The position numbers and the translations under genes were made by a program. A stretch of DNA of 64,000 bases from Pelecanus crispus (taxonomy: Eukaryota; Chordata; Aves; Pelecaniformes; Pelecanidae), in the NCBI RefSeq assembly GCF_030463565.1, contig NC_134661.1:7216542-7280541 (forward strand), given 5' to 3'. The notes beneath the pieces were generated by a model. That model saw only the letters and a list, made by a program, of their open reading frames with translations. It did no database searches and was not told where the DNA came from. This document shows, piece after piece, positions 27,301 to 43,700 of the stretch; the first letter of the stretch is position 1; the number at the start of each line of letters is the position of its first letter.

Positions 27301-30300
27301 CCCCAGGGTGAAAGCTTGTTGGGAGGAGCGTAGTTCCCGATTCATTTGTCCTGCACCCAGCACAAAAGGGCACAGTTTGTGATGTTACCACAAAACCGCA
27401 GGCAGCAGCTGCAATCCCCACCCATCAAGTCCCTGGTGATGCAGTGCCTAAGGGCGGCAGCACCCAGGCAGCCCCTGTTCCCGGGCCACTCGGTAGCGGT
27501 ACGACGGACCGCTGTGGGGAAGCGGGCTGCGAGACCTGTGGAGCAGGGCACCTGCTGAGACGTGGCTGGGGAGAGGAGAGCCAGGCTCTAGGCTTGTTCG
27601 GGATTCATATCCCAGCTTGGAAACGCCCAGCAGCCTCGGAGTTGAGTTTGGAGAAGAATGCATCAGGGTCAGGTGTTCAAGATGCAATTTTATGTGCCAA
27701 TAAGTGACCCTTTCCTGCTAATCTCAGCAGAACTGACTAACTGGAGAGGATTTTTGCTTGTTATTGCCAAGTTTAAAAGGTGTCATTTGAAAAAATGTAA
27801 GCCAGATCTTCCCATTGCTGTGCCTAGCCATGACTTTATCAGCTTCGGTGTTACAGCAACAGGGGCTAACATCTGGCTTGTTGCTCTGCAGCTGTGCTCT
27901 GCTTACTGCTCTCAGGTGGGAGGGGGAAGCCTGTTTCAATGGGGCTAAGTCAGAAAAATGACAAAGGACATGGCTTGTGCTGCGCAGCGTCTCTGCCACC
28001 TGTCAGGTATCCATGCAGCACATGGGCATTTCAGCGGTTGTCAATGTAATCGCTACTGCTTCTTTTTTATTTTATTTCTCTAAAGAACCGCAGAAAAATG
28101 ATGAAAACTAGGAGGAAAAAGCTACAATGCTGTTCTCCTTCTGACCTTTTACATCTCTGTGTCAATGTTTAATTTTGAAAGCGCTCTCATTTTAGTCACT
28201 ATTTTCTTACTGCAGGCAAGCAGAATTGATAGAAATATTGATCTTCTTTTAACGAGTTTTGAAAGAAGAAAACGAGTGTGACTCAGAGTAGCGAGGTAGT
28301 ATAGACTGATTGATGTGTCTTATTTTTTTAACCGCTGCTGATGTATCTCTTTGGAATTTGCTCTGTTTTATCAGTTTCCTTGCATAAGACCAATACTTGC
28401 TCATTGCGTCTTGTTGCTTGCAGCGAAGGTGTTTTCATTTCCCTGGCTGTGGTCACAGCCTGCGTCTTCGTTCCGCTTTTGCAAAGGTCGGCTTTCCAGC
28501 AGCGCCGTGGCATGGGGTGCTGGGGGGGGCCATAACCCGAACCGGTCCTGCAGCACCCTTGGGCTGGTGCTTGGCAGCAGGGAGGAGAGGCCTGGGTGAG
28601 TCCTTCCTCTCCTTGAGCCCCAGCACGGCTCTCAGCGAAGGATTCTCGGGCTGGTCTCCACGCGCCTGGGCTGTTGCCTCCCGTTTCCCACTGGTGCTCC
28701 CTAGTCCTCCAGCACCATCTACAGTCCTCGGTAGGCTGAGGAGGTGCCACCCGGTGCAGCCCAGCCACGGCCAGGACAGGCCAGCCGCTGAGCCCACGTT
28801 GTGATTTGGGGGAATTTGCAGCCTCGTCCATTGCCTCTCAGCCTTCTGGCCTAATCGCTCAAGCAGATAGGGAGCCTGGAGAAAATAAATCCAAACCAAA
28901 AAAAAAAAACAACCCAGTTTTCACACCAGCTGAGCAGTTGCAAGGTGCCAGGCTGTAAAAGGAGCCCAACCTCGGGGAATTGTAACCAGCACCTCAGCAC
29001 AGGTCCTGAGCAGCGTTGCAGCGTGCGGCTCCGGTGGTGCTGGTGTGTCTGTCCGCTCTCCAGGAGCCGACGGCCCCACCTGCTGCTCAGCGCAGCTCAG
29101 ATTTGGGGCACAACACACGCAGTGCTGTTCATCGACAGCATGAAACCTCAGCCTGAACCTGCAAGACATGGCTATCATGAAATATTCATAGGAGTTGAAT
29201 AGTAAATAGCATTAAAAATTCATTGACATTTTCAGCAACAAGCCAGCAGCTGTATCTTTCGGGGACGGAGAAGTATGTAAATAAGAAAAGTCTGTCTTTC
29301 ATGAGACAGCTGTTTGTCTACTTCACTGCCTTTTGTTTGAGACACGCTGAAGGCAGTACTCAGCCTCATCTCTTCTGGAGGGGAGGTTAGACTGCTGACT
29401 CAGCTGGAGAAAGGCCATCTTATTATTTCGGGATGGGGTACAGTCAGCCGGAGGAGCAGCCAGCACAGCCGGTGAGCCGCCTGTGCAGACGAGGCGGCGT
29501 GGTGTACCGCTGACCTGGGGCTCTTTGCAGGGACTCTGGATGCTGCTGCCGCAGCAGGAATCTCCGGTGGTGTTGATGATCGCTGCCTGTTCAGCTTGCT
29601 GCCTGGGTCTAATTTCCGTAATGACTTTTGAACTTGTATTTGGATGTTGGGAATTTGACAACTGTTACAAACTTGGCCAGGAGCCTGGAGTGTTTCTGTT
29701 CGGTAGTGAGTAGCAGGGGTCGTGAGCAGACTGCAGTCAGGATGGGCTCTGGTGCCAGGCAGGCAAGAGGCAGGGTTGTGCACGAGGCGAGTTGTCTGTT
29801 CCCCTGCCCTGTGCCCGCAGCTGCCGGTGCTGCTCCAAGCTCGGCCTCTGCCTCCAGCGGGATGGGTTAGTGGGAGGGAGCCTGGCGATCGCTCTCTGCT
29901 AGGGCATCTACGTCCACCTTTGTGGGCCGTGGCTGTTTCATCTGCAGCTGGGGCCTCCCACAGCTTCGGCGTGGATTCCTCCTCGCTGCCCTGGGCAATG
30001 CAAGGAAGGTGCCGGCCCTGCCCTGTCCCCTGTCCAGAGCAGCGTGCCAGCTGGGGACCGGCACCACTCGTCAGCCTCGGGCGCAGTGACTGCGGTGCAG
30101 TGTCTGCCGGCTCAGAGGAAACAGTGGATGCAGCAGCACAAGCGATTTCTGTTCCACCTCTGCCACAAGAGCTCTGCATTGGTAAGGAAAGTGTCTCATT
30201 CCCCAATGCTAACCCATGGGACAGCCGGTACCCAAGCCATGGGCTAGAAAGTCTTCCCTTCCCGCAGGGTGCCGGCCAGGCATCTTTCAGCAACAAGAAA

Positions 30301-31677
30301 TTACATGGAAAATCAGAAGCTGAACTGAGAGCTGCTGTTTGGCCTTTATTGCTCTGTGTGCTACAGCCAAAAGACCCCAGGGAACATGCAGCACCTGGGG
30401 AGGTGGGGCTGTTTCCCTGGAGGTCTCCGTGCTCATGGGGTGGGGAGGGTCTTGCTGAGTGACGGGGGCCCAGCAGCCCTCGCCAGCACATCCCTAACGC
30501 AGCTTGTGGGCAGGGAAGTCGTCCTTTACACATCACAGCTGGCAGGCACTTGGCTTGAGATGTGAGGGTGATAAAAAGCAGCTGCAGGCTGTCTTTTCTG
30601 ATCTTGCCCCAGCTTAGGACATTTTGTTCCCCAGGGTCTGGTCTCTCTGAATGTAGCCGCTAACACGGAGCAGTTGGTCGGCGCCCTTCCTGCTGCCCGT
30701 GCTGGCGTCTGTGCTTCGGAGCGCGCCGTCGGCAGGGCTGGCCGCCAGCCTGCAGCCCCCTGCCCACGCCGATGGCCCGGGGACTGCTGCCACTCCTCAG
30801 CAGTGCTTGCTGTTTCTCATACAGCAGCTAAGCAGAATAAGGGGAGGGGGAAGGTGGGGGGGCAGCAGGTGGAAGATAGGTTTGAGAGCTGAGGTGACTC
30901 AACAGCTGCTGATCTTGCTCAGCGTGGCACCGGGGAGGAATGGGAGCGTTTCCGCTGGGGCTCCCCAGCCTGAGCAGCACGCTTTTGGGAGGGGGCGGGA
31001 GGGGGGCTGCTGAGCGGGGACCCTGTCCGGGGGGGGCCCAAAACAAGGAGTCCCTTCAGCGTGGCTGTGGGTGCTGTGCAGGGCGCGTGCACAGCGTCAG
31101 GCCGGGAGCGTGCGGAGGAAACCCGAGCTGCTTTGCAGATCTGTGTGCTCGGCTTCCTTGGCTCAGCAGCAGCCCAAACTAGCAGCTGCCCTCCGCGTTG
31201 CTATCATGGTGAGAAGCGCTTCCTCACAGCCTGGGCAGTGGTGTCATCGCTCGAAGCTTGTCCTCTTCCAGGAGTCCTGACCTTTGCTGCTGATCTGCTC
31301 CCCGGGACTCCACTTCTTTCCCTAGCGCCCAGCCTTAGCTAAGCAGTTTCCCGACAACCTGCCTTGCGTTGACGATGCTGTGCAAAGCTGCAACAGCCCG
31401 ACAGCAGAGCCGAGGAGGGAAGCAAGGAGGACACAGGTCTCCCCGGAACACGGTGGGTGAGCTGTTTCTGGGCTTTGGGAACAGGGGGGGCCCCCCCGAG
31501 TCTTGACCTCCCGCAGAATCCATGGCCTTAGCTCACCTCCTCCTGGCATTGCAGGGAAAGGATCGGGTGAGTCCTAGAAACGGGTGCGTAACGACCCAGG
31601 GGCTTCACCAGGGGGTTGATAGTGCTGTGAGATGGGCAAGACCATGTTAATCCTTTCTCCCTCTCTGTTTCTTAAAG

Positions 31678-35812
<4,135 letters not shown>

Positions 35813-35948
35813 AAGTAAGGCAAGGAGAGACTTCACAGTCTTCCATGTAATAAGTGCAGAACGGTCCAGGACTAATTCATACTGTGTTACTATAACCCTA
35901 ACAGAATCCCCAGACAACACTAGAAAACATGCTCAGTATAAATAGTTT

Positions 35949-35954
35949 ATTAAA
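35949..35954 (+). terminator. TMPRSS5: Candidate poly(A) signal of TMPRSS5
   Basis: ATTAAA lies 137 bases past the TMPRSS5 stop codon and is the first such hexamer after it. The 3' end is predicted, not observed. Confidence 0.4.
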
Positions 35955-37311
35955 GAAAATAGCAAATTACATTTCTGTGAACAATCCACATGGGAGAAGT
36001 GGTGTTTTTCAAAATACACCGGTTTTTGGATTGCTGAGTGTAAAGGGGCAGGGGATCCCATGAGATGCAAGTGTTATGGGAACGCTCCCAGCCTTCAGAC
36101 AAGTCACTTGGAGGGGAAGAAAAGAAAAAGCTAGAGTTTTAAGTGGCAGTCAGATTTTGCTTTGATATCTCCCTTCCTTGCTGCATTCCCATGTGCCGGA
36201 CTCAGCCTAACTGCCAGTTTGACTGCATGTGCCCCCTCCCTATGCAGTTAAAGCCAGAAACAGAAGGGTCTCCTCAGCACCTGCCGCGGCTGTGCTCGGC
36301 TGACCCAGCAGAAGGGCCGATCAGTTCTGCAATGACTTAGTGCAACGTGAAAGCCAGCTGTGATTCAGGCCCTGCACAAAGGCTTGGAAATGTGAACAGA
36401 AGTCGGACAAAGCAAACGAAAAGGATACAACAGTAGATAACAGATTAAAACATTAAGCTCTGCGATCAAAACTTTTGTAGGCAGGTTGTAAGCACTACAT
36501 GGTAGGAAATACTTTGTTCCATGTGTGCAGCAACTGGCACATCTGCCTCTGGGCTATGTCCTAATGAATGCTCTTGCTGAGTTTTTCAATTAAAAGAAAT
36601 GTACGTCTCTCAAAGTCTCAAGCATAGCCTTTTGTAACTTAAAAGATAATGCTTTGAGTGCACACTTCATTCCCTTTTTATATTCATTTACATTTATCTC
36701 ATTATTCTTAAAGGACAGAAAATTTACTACCAGAAAGACAACAGATGCCAAACCTACCTAGTACACACGCAACAAAGGTAAAGGAAGGAGCTGAACTGGC
36801 TTCTGCTGTTGGTAAAGTGAGATTGAAAAATTCTAAGTCAGTTTTAAGATATTTTCCATGAGAAATAAAGCCATGAGGAATTTTGCCACTTGTGCAAAAC
36901 CCTGTGGCTTGATAAACAGCTCACTTGGAGGAGGATTTGCTCTCCTCCTGCCCGCCCCCCCCCCCCCCCCCCCCCTCCCAAATTTCACTCTCTTGAGGTC
37001 TGCTCTTCAGGGAAACCTGAGGTGGGAAAGAGCAAAGTTTGGCACTTCAGCATTCTTAGAAAGATATCAAAAGCTATTGAAGTCTGTGGGCTTCAGGTGT
37101 AATTTGCAGGGACAGAAGAGGTAAGACACAAAGGGGCTACATGCCCCTGATGTAAAACTGCATAGATAAGATTCGCTACTGAGAAATAAAAATCCCTCTA
37201 CAAGACCCTGAAGCAAGCAAGCTTGAGTTGACATCATACAGCACCTTGCATGAGAGGTCCATCTGACAGCAGTGCCTGTTGTCACAGAGAGACATCAGAT
37301 ACAAGACTTGG
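35955..37311. other. Intergenic gap between convergent TMPRSS5 and ZW10
   Basis: About 1.4 kb with no coding exon. It contains the poly-C tract listed separately. Both flanking genes are transcribed toward it, so it should hold their cleavage sites and little else. Confidence 0.6.
36955..36975 (+). repeat. Poly-C tract
   Basis: An uninterrupted run of 21 C, followed by TCCC. Homopolymers of this length are prone to sequencing error, so the exact length is unreliable. Confidence 0.9.
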
Positions 37312-37317
37312 TTTATT
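37312..37317 (-). terminator. ZW10: Candidate poly(A) signal of ZW10
   Basis: AATAAA on the - strand, about 456 bases past the ZW10 stop codon (37,773-37,775), and the first canonical hexamer downstream of it. Confidence 0.5.
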
Positions 37318-37772
37318 TCCCTACACTGGGCTTAACAGGAAGATGGAATCCTAGAGAACCGAAATTAGCAAACATCACAAAAAGCATCTCTTCTTCACCA
37401 GGACTGTACACCCACCAGCTCATGAAGGAAAATTTGGATCTGGGCAGAACACCTCTGGGGAGCATGGCAGGAGATTGAATTTTCAAGCCCAAACTCCATC
37501 TGCCTGGCAGATGGAGCATAAGCAGTTAGTGTCTATGTGTTGCCCACCTTTGTTTTTCTGGTCCCAGACTCACAGAGCCATTCTCTCTGCCCTACAAACA
37601 CTGAGCTAGGTAATGTTCCTTCTCCCTCAGTCAAGCCTCCAGGAAGCACGTACCTAATGCTAAGCTTTTTTATACCAGTACAAATAAGAAGGGTCAAATC
37701 TGAAAAATATTTGAAAGACTCAGTTTGCTCTTGCTTTATCAGAAGATGGAACATGTAGGAGTAAACACAGAG

Positions 37773-40700
37773 TTACTTGATTTTGGCCAGTGCTGCTGCT
37801 CTCCTTTCTGTGTTCTGGAACAAGGCTCGGATCAGACTCTTCACTTCAGCTGCGGAGAATTCAGCTGCAAGAGGCCCCTTCCCATCCGCCCACCTACGTG
37901 GGAGAGAAAGATCTTTATTTAACCAAACTGCGCAGAAATGTCATATTAAAACAAGCTTGCCGAGCACTCGTTACAGTAGTAAGTCTGAAGGCAAAACAAA
38001 TCCAGTTAGCAGCCTATTAGCTGTATGCAAGTTGAGTCCAGCGTTGTTTAGCTAGGCATATGAAGCAACAGGTTGTGAGGTGGATTTTGCAATCATTACA
38101 AACTACCTTTTCCTTCTCCAAAATAAGGCTAAAGCCTGTCTGCAAAATTCCCATTTACCTCCCAAACAACAGGGCGGGAGAAGTGGGTTTATGCCCAGGT
38201 GGAAGTAGAGTTGGGAACCTTTGGCATCTAACACGGTTCCAACAGCAGCAATGAGCAGGGCGCAGAACAGGAACTGCCTTCCCTATGTGCCTTCTCTGTG
38301 GCTGGCACCTTTTCAGTTTAGCCTGCTGAGGACAGTATGTTTTCTTGCCATTCAGAGATACGTGTGAGGCAGCGGTGAGCAGGGAATGTGTAGCTTCTGA
38401 CAACTCATGCCAACTGAAGTAATAGAAGTAATTGTGCAAATCCTCATGTATAATTCAGATGAATCCCGCTCGCAAGTTAAAAGAAGCAAGATACAGCATC
38501 TAAAAAGCAGAGGCCCATCATGTGGAATGATTGCAGCAGCAAGGCACGGCTAACATCAACAGCAGTAGGCAAAATGCCAGGCTGCTTACCATGAAATACT
38601 TCTGAACTTAGAGAAGCCAAGGGGGAAGCACCATCACTCTGTGGTTGGCTCTTCCATGGCACTTGTTTTTTTACCATTGCCTTTTCCTCTGCAGGAGGCA
38701 GCTCAATACATGAGCAAGCTTGAAATGGAGTATTAACACACAGCCAAGAAACAGCCCCAGGAGCAGTTATCTGATCTTGATTAACGGTGATTGCCTTTCA
38801 TCTGCAAGGAGTCCCCCGAGTGCAGTGCCTGCTGATGTCAGACCACTTCCCAGCTCCCTGTTATTGGGGTGAAGAACTAACTGAAAAGGAAGAAAGGAAG
38901 ACACCTACTGATCTACTATTTCTTGGAGGTTGGCTTGCAAGATGATCATCAGCTCTTTGAATGTCATCCATTTCTGCACGTAGACTGGAACTTCCTCTTG
39001 ATATTTCTTATTTTTGTCATCTTCAGGTAGCGGGGTGAAAACTTGGGGTCCTTCCTCCACCATGGTCCTACAGAGGGAGTACAACCTATCTGCATCTTCT
39101 GCAGAGATATCCTAGAATTGAACAAATGTTAACAGGGGAGCAGTTAGAAATATTTTTGGAGTACCAAGCAGTAAGTGAAATGGAAAAAAAGGCGGCTCTG
39201 TATGTGAAGATGAAAGCAGTGGTTTAGATCACGTTTAACATTCTCAAGCCGATATAATTTATTTCATGAATAGCTATTTCAGCAAGTTCTCAGCGATTGC
39301 CTCAGAACAATGGTTGTGCTTCTAAATAGCATATGTTAGTGCAATAGCAAGCATTTCACTCTGAAGCAGAGGTGTTACGATGAAGGTCTGAACAGTTTAA
39401 CAAGGAAATTGCTCAGGCATTGCCAGCCCAGTGATGGAAGCCAAGCTTTTTGACAGGCACAGCCTGAGCAAGTGTCCTGTAAACTAGCTGTTAGGGGAAA
39501 AGAGGACTTAATGGCCTAATGCACAGTGGGAAGGCTCTTTGGATGTAGACTACAACGAGAACAGATGCACTAACATATTCCTATCACTTGCTGTGAAAAA
39601 TATTTTAATTAAGAAATGTAATGGGATAGTTATACTGGACCCAAGGTAACCTGACAATCACTTAAACACAATATGGGGAGTCAGACGGAGATTTAAACAG
39701 GTAAGAATTTCAGTTTGAAATGCCACAGGTATTTCGGCATCTGGTGCCTAAACAGGATGGAGGGGTTCACTAGAGATGCACAGATTGAAAATGTATTAGA
39801 ATAGATGGAGTTTGAGATAACAGTTAACTCCTGTACCTTGAACAAAGAAAAAAGAGATCAATTCATAGAAATGTTTATAGTAGGAGTGACACACCTACAT
39901 CCAAATTAAGATGAAATCACAGCCACTTCCCTGACTCTCCCCTTGACTACAGAGTAATGGAATCACTGTAAGAGTATATATGGTCTCCACTGGATGTGAG
40001 TTATTGGTATCCTAAATGTTTCTCATAGATAGGACCACAATTATAGTCTCTGTGAAAGGTAACTGGTCCCCTGAAACCTGATCTTGGGAAGAATTTCTAG
40101 AGGTCACATGCTAGCTGTTCACACCACCACATGCTATGCCTGGCATGTCCATCTCGCGCAGTTACCTCTAGGGCAGCAATCCTAGTGACAATCTCTGTGA
40201 GAGCCGTGTTCAGCAAAGTCCCCATAGCCTTGCAGTACACGTTCACTGGAAGGACATCTTGCCAGACTTTTCCCAGTCTTTTCAACTGATGCAATACCTG
40301 GAAGATAACAGCTGTGTGTTATCTACATGTTATCAAAAAGGACATTAAGAGACGCATAGGATAAGAGGACTACATATGGCCAGGAATTGGTTTGAAAGAA
40401 GCGAAAGGCAATGAAGTACCCTGCTATCGCATAGAGCAGGCATTCCTGGGAAAAAATGCAACATTTTCAGTTTGCATTAAGGCTCACTGAAAGTGTGACA
40501 GATCTTCTCCTTGAAAAATGAAAAACATTATAAATGTACTATAAACAAAAGTTCAAGATTAAGAAGCTTTTCATTTCAACTTGAAGCAAGAGGAACTGAA
40601 CTCAGCATGCTTCAATTTTACAAAAAGACAGCAGTGTGGGGGGAAAAAGTCATGCCAGAAAATTGTTGTTTTGAGAAGTCCCACCCTGCTGAAACACTGC

Positions 40701-43700
40701 ACAATTTTCAGGACTGAGATGTTGTCCTTACAAAGGTACAGTATGTAATCTACAGACAATGGGATATTTGGCTTGGATTGCCTTGCTTACCTGCCTTACT
40801 GCTTTGTTTGCTGCACGGTAATTTTCCTCATCATCCATATTAGAAAAATTCCTGGCACTTGACAGCCTCTCCAGGATCTCTCCTTTCTGCACTCGCATCT
40901 GGGCCAGAAAACACTCCATCCCTTTAGGAGCAAAAACAAGCAGAGAGAAGCAATTACTAAATTTGCTCTGCCAATTTAGAGACTGTAAGTACTGAATAAT
41001 AACTTGCTATAATGTTTTATTTTTAAAGGAATTTCCAGGCTCTAAACAGTCTCATAGAGCAAATTTAATCAGGCCCAGTCACATATTTGGTAAGCTCTGG
41101 GGCAGCTTGCATTGCTACACCACTTTTGAAAAGGAGCTGAGTAGCAGAATTAACTATGGATGACAGGCTCCTATTAGGCTTATACAAACTTATCTCAGAA
41201 TTTGTTTTCATAGAATAAGCTAAAGAAAGTATCAAAGGACCGAGCAGCAGATCCCAAAATATCTGACTGCCACAACATCTTGTTGGATAATGGACTGTTT
41301 TTGAACTGTGTGCTGGACAAGAAGAGTTGGGTTTCAGAGAGTCAAGCCCTAAACAGCCATCTTGCTTAGAGTTGTAACGCTCTGTCAGACTGTGCAATCT
41401 AAAAATGTCCTTGCTACTTGTCCAACTCTTAAATAACAATCTGCTGCTCGAGTCAGTAGCCCCACTTACATTAAATCTTTCAGCAACAAATGCCAGGATT
41501 AATTACTATGTCATCCATCCATATATTTCAATACTGAAAGGTAAAATTACCAAGTCTCCTAAAACCAGGTACCAGATCTACAAAAGTAGCTGCTCCGTCA
41601 CACAGGATGTTAGTCAGGCGGTATCGGAACTGGTGTCCCAGAGTGAGCAAGTGGTGAGCAATATACATGCAGTTGTTGTGGTGAATGGCTGCCAGCTGGG
41701 GTAATTTCTGAAGGTTCTCCCTGTCCCAAGAAGAGAAAAGGAAGAAATGTATTTATTTAGACCTGGCTATGTTAAAAGAATTGTCATGCCTACCCTAGAG
41801 AAACTCACAGTCTGTCTCAGACAGATGTTGCAAATAACTGCTAACTGTGGGCAATGCCTGATAAAGACATCAGTTGGAATAAAAGCATTTAACCTCCCAT
41901 CACATCCACACAAGAACTTAAAGGAGTTCCGTGGCTAGTGAAATGGCACTTCAGTGTTTGAACCACGTATTATATCCACATTGTTTCTAGCAATGGACTT
42001 TCAAAAGCAAGATGCTTTGCTATAGCAAAGTTATGGTGAGGAAAAGAGAGAGAAGTCCTTTTCAGTAATACTCCAGTGTTCTCTGACAGAGTTGTGTATG
42101 TTCAATCTTCATTGCCGCTCTCTTTTACAGGAAAAATGTCATGAAAAATCCCTGCATCAGACCTGGGGTCAAGGTTACGTGGCTGGATTCAAACACAACC
42201 GTTACAAGAACTGCAACTATCTCCTTGGTCATAAGACTGCCAACTCAGAAACTCTCAAGCTCCTATTCTGCAGCAGGTATGATTTAATAATAGATTAAGA
42301 GTACTAACTTTTTGCCACTGGAGGAAGCCCTTAGTAATCTCTGGCTGTGGTGAACAAACTGGGGACAAGCGGGGCTGTTCCGATAGCATTGTTCCCTCTC
42401 CAAAACAGGCGCTAGGTAATACACACACACACACACTTACTTGTGGTATGTTGGCACTACATCATAGAACAGCTGGAATATATTCCGTACAGAGTAGAAG
42501 AGCTGTATACAGCTACAAGGAAAATAAGGTTCATGTTAGTTTGTCAGTAGAATTAATGTCTTGTTCACAAGTGACCCTCAATCTTCTCCAAAACAAGGTT
42601 TTATTAGTACTGAAGCACTGGCAGTGAAGTACTGGCACAAAGAGTAGATTGTCAGGATCAGCTACAGCGATGTCAACAAAGTTCAACATTCTGGAAAATT
42701 CACACAGGCTGTGATGACCTTGTAAATTCAGTGTGGAAAAGACAAGCTTCAGACCACATGTCAGACGGGAGATATATGAAACCCTAGGAACAAAGGGGAC
42801 AGTGTCCCTTCCCCACCAGGTGTGCATAAACAGCCCTCTCTGCCACAGTACACTGAAAGGCATTCGGTACCTAGGCAACTCTCCTTCAGGGCTGTGGTCT
42901 CCAATTTTAAAAGCAGACTGTACGTGGTTCCTCTAAATGTTTAATTGTTTTCTCTGAAGAGCCCTGCCACATGCAGAGCTGGACTTCTTTGCTTTCACCC
43001 AGCACAAAGAAAGCAAGAACTCATCTCAGAATAGGTGCCATCACTTATCACTTGGTTTGAAAAAGAGAGATGGTTTTGATTTTTCTGAACAACGGACAGC
43101 TAACATACAATAAAACACCAAAGCGAGCACTGCAGTAGCGTTTCTCCCAACTAAAAGACCAAAGCCATGAACTACGCTGTGCATGCTAGGGAGTTTACCG
43201 TGTTTTCACTGCTTTAATAGCTAAAATACAATAAAATGCACCTGAACATTCCCTGAAAGCATAAGTCTGAAAGGCTGCTTAACCTGAGTACTGCAGGGAA
43301 CACAGTCCACAGCTGTTCCTGCTGTACCAGTCTACTGCACAAACCCAGGGATGCATCCTCCAGCCAAAACAGAGAGTAGCTTTAATGATTGATTCTTATT
43401 TTTAAGTCTCTGCTGTTCTTTCAAAGTTCTTCTCATCTATTAACACATGCTTGGTGTTGCCAAAGGCAACAGGTATCTGACACCCGAGGCTTACCCGCCG
43501 ATCTATAATTCCTACCATTGATCTGTGCTGGCTGTAGCCTCCAACAGCGTCTGATAAGCCAGCTCCATCAGTTTCTCCACTGATGAACTGATGCGGCATG
43601 TGGGCAGAGAAAACGTGTACTGGCTCAGTTTAGTCTCATTCTCCAAATTCACCATGTCGTTATGCAGAAGTTTAGATGGTTTTTGTGTTTTTAAATGATC

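Larger units (their letters stand above)
13411..31677. other. Long gene-free stretch upstream of the visible TMPRSS5 exons
   Basis: I found no coding exon with recognisable homology here. GC content rises from about 22 kb onward, and long open frames appear on both strands around 29.4-30.5 kb (378 codons on -, 246 on +). They overlap, are repetitive in composition and have no conserved-looking motif. The missing N-terminal exon of TMPRSS5 is expected somewhere in this stretch, probably in its right part, but I could not identify it. An AT-rich block (17,690-17,830) and a perfect hairpin (21,289-21,312) are listed separately. Confidence 0.5.

Noticed and set aside
29400-30536. 378-codon open frame on the - strand with a 246-codon frame opposite it
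   Set aside because: GC-rich DNA gives long chance frames. The translation is Ser/Pro/Ala-rich with no recognisable domain and no splice or promoter context. A search with no protein hit and no transcript would confirm rejection.
1-31677. DRD2 coding exons, expected from human gene order
   Set aside because: None of the open frames matches recalled DRD2 segments such as the transmembrane helices or the C-terminal end. Only a non-coding exon or intron could be here.
38580-38660. Short similarity on the - strand ([14 protein letters not shown]) to the start of the last ZW10 exon ([10 protein letters not shown])
   Set aside because: The similarity stops after about 15 residues and lacks the conserved ending. 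The true last exon, with perfect phase and the AALAKIK end, is at 37,893-37,773.
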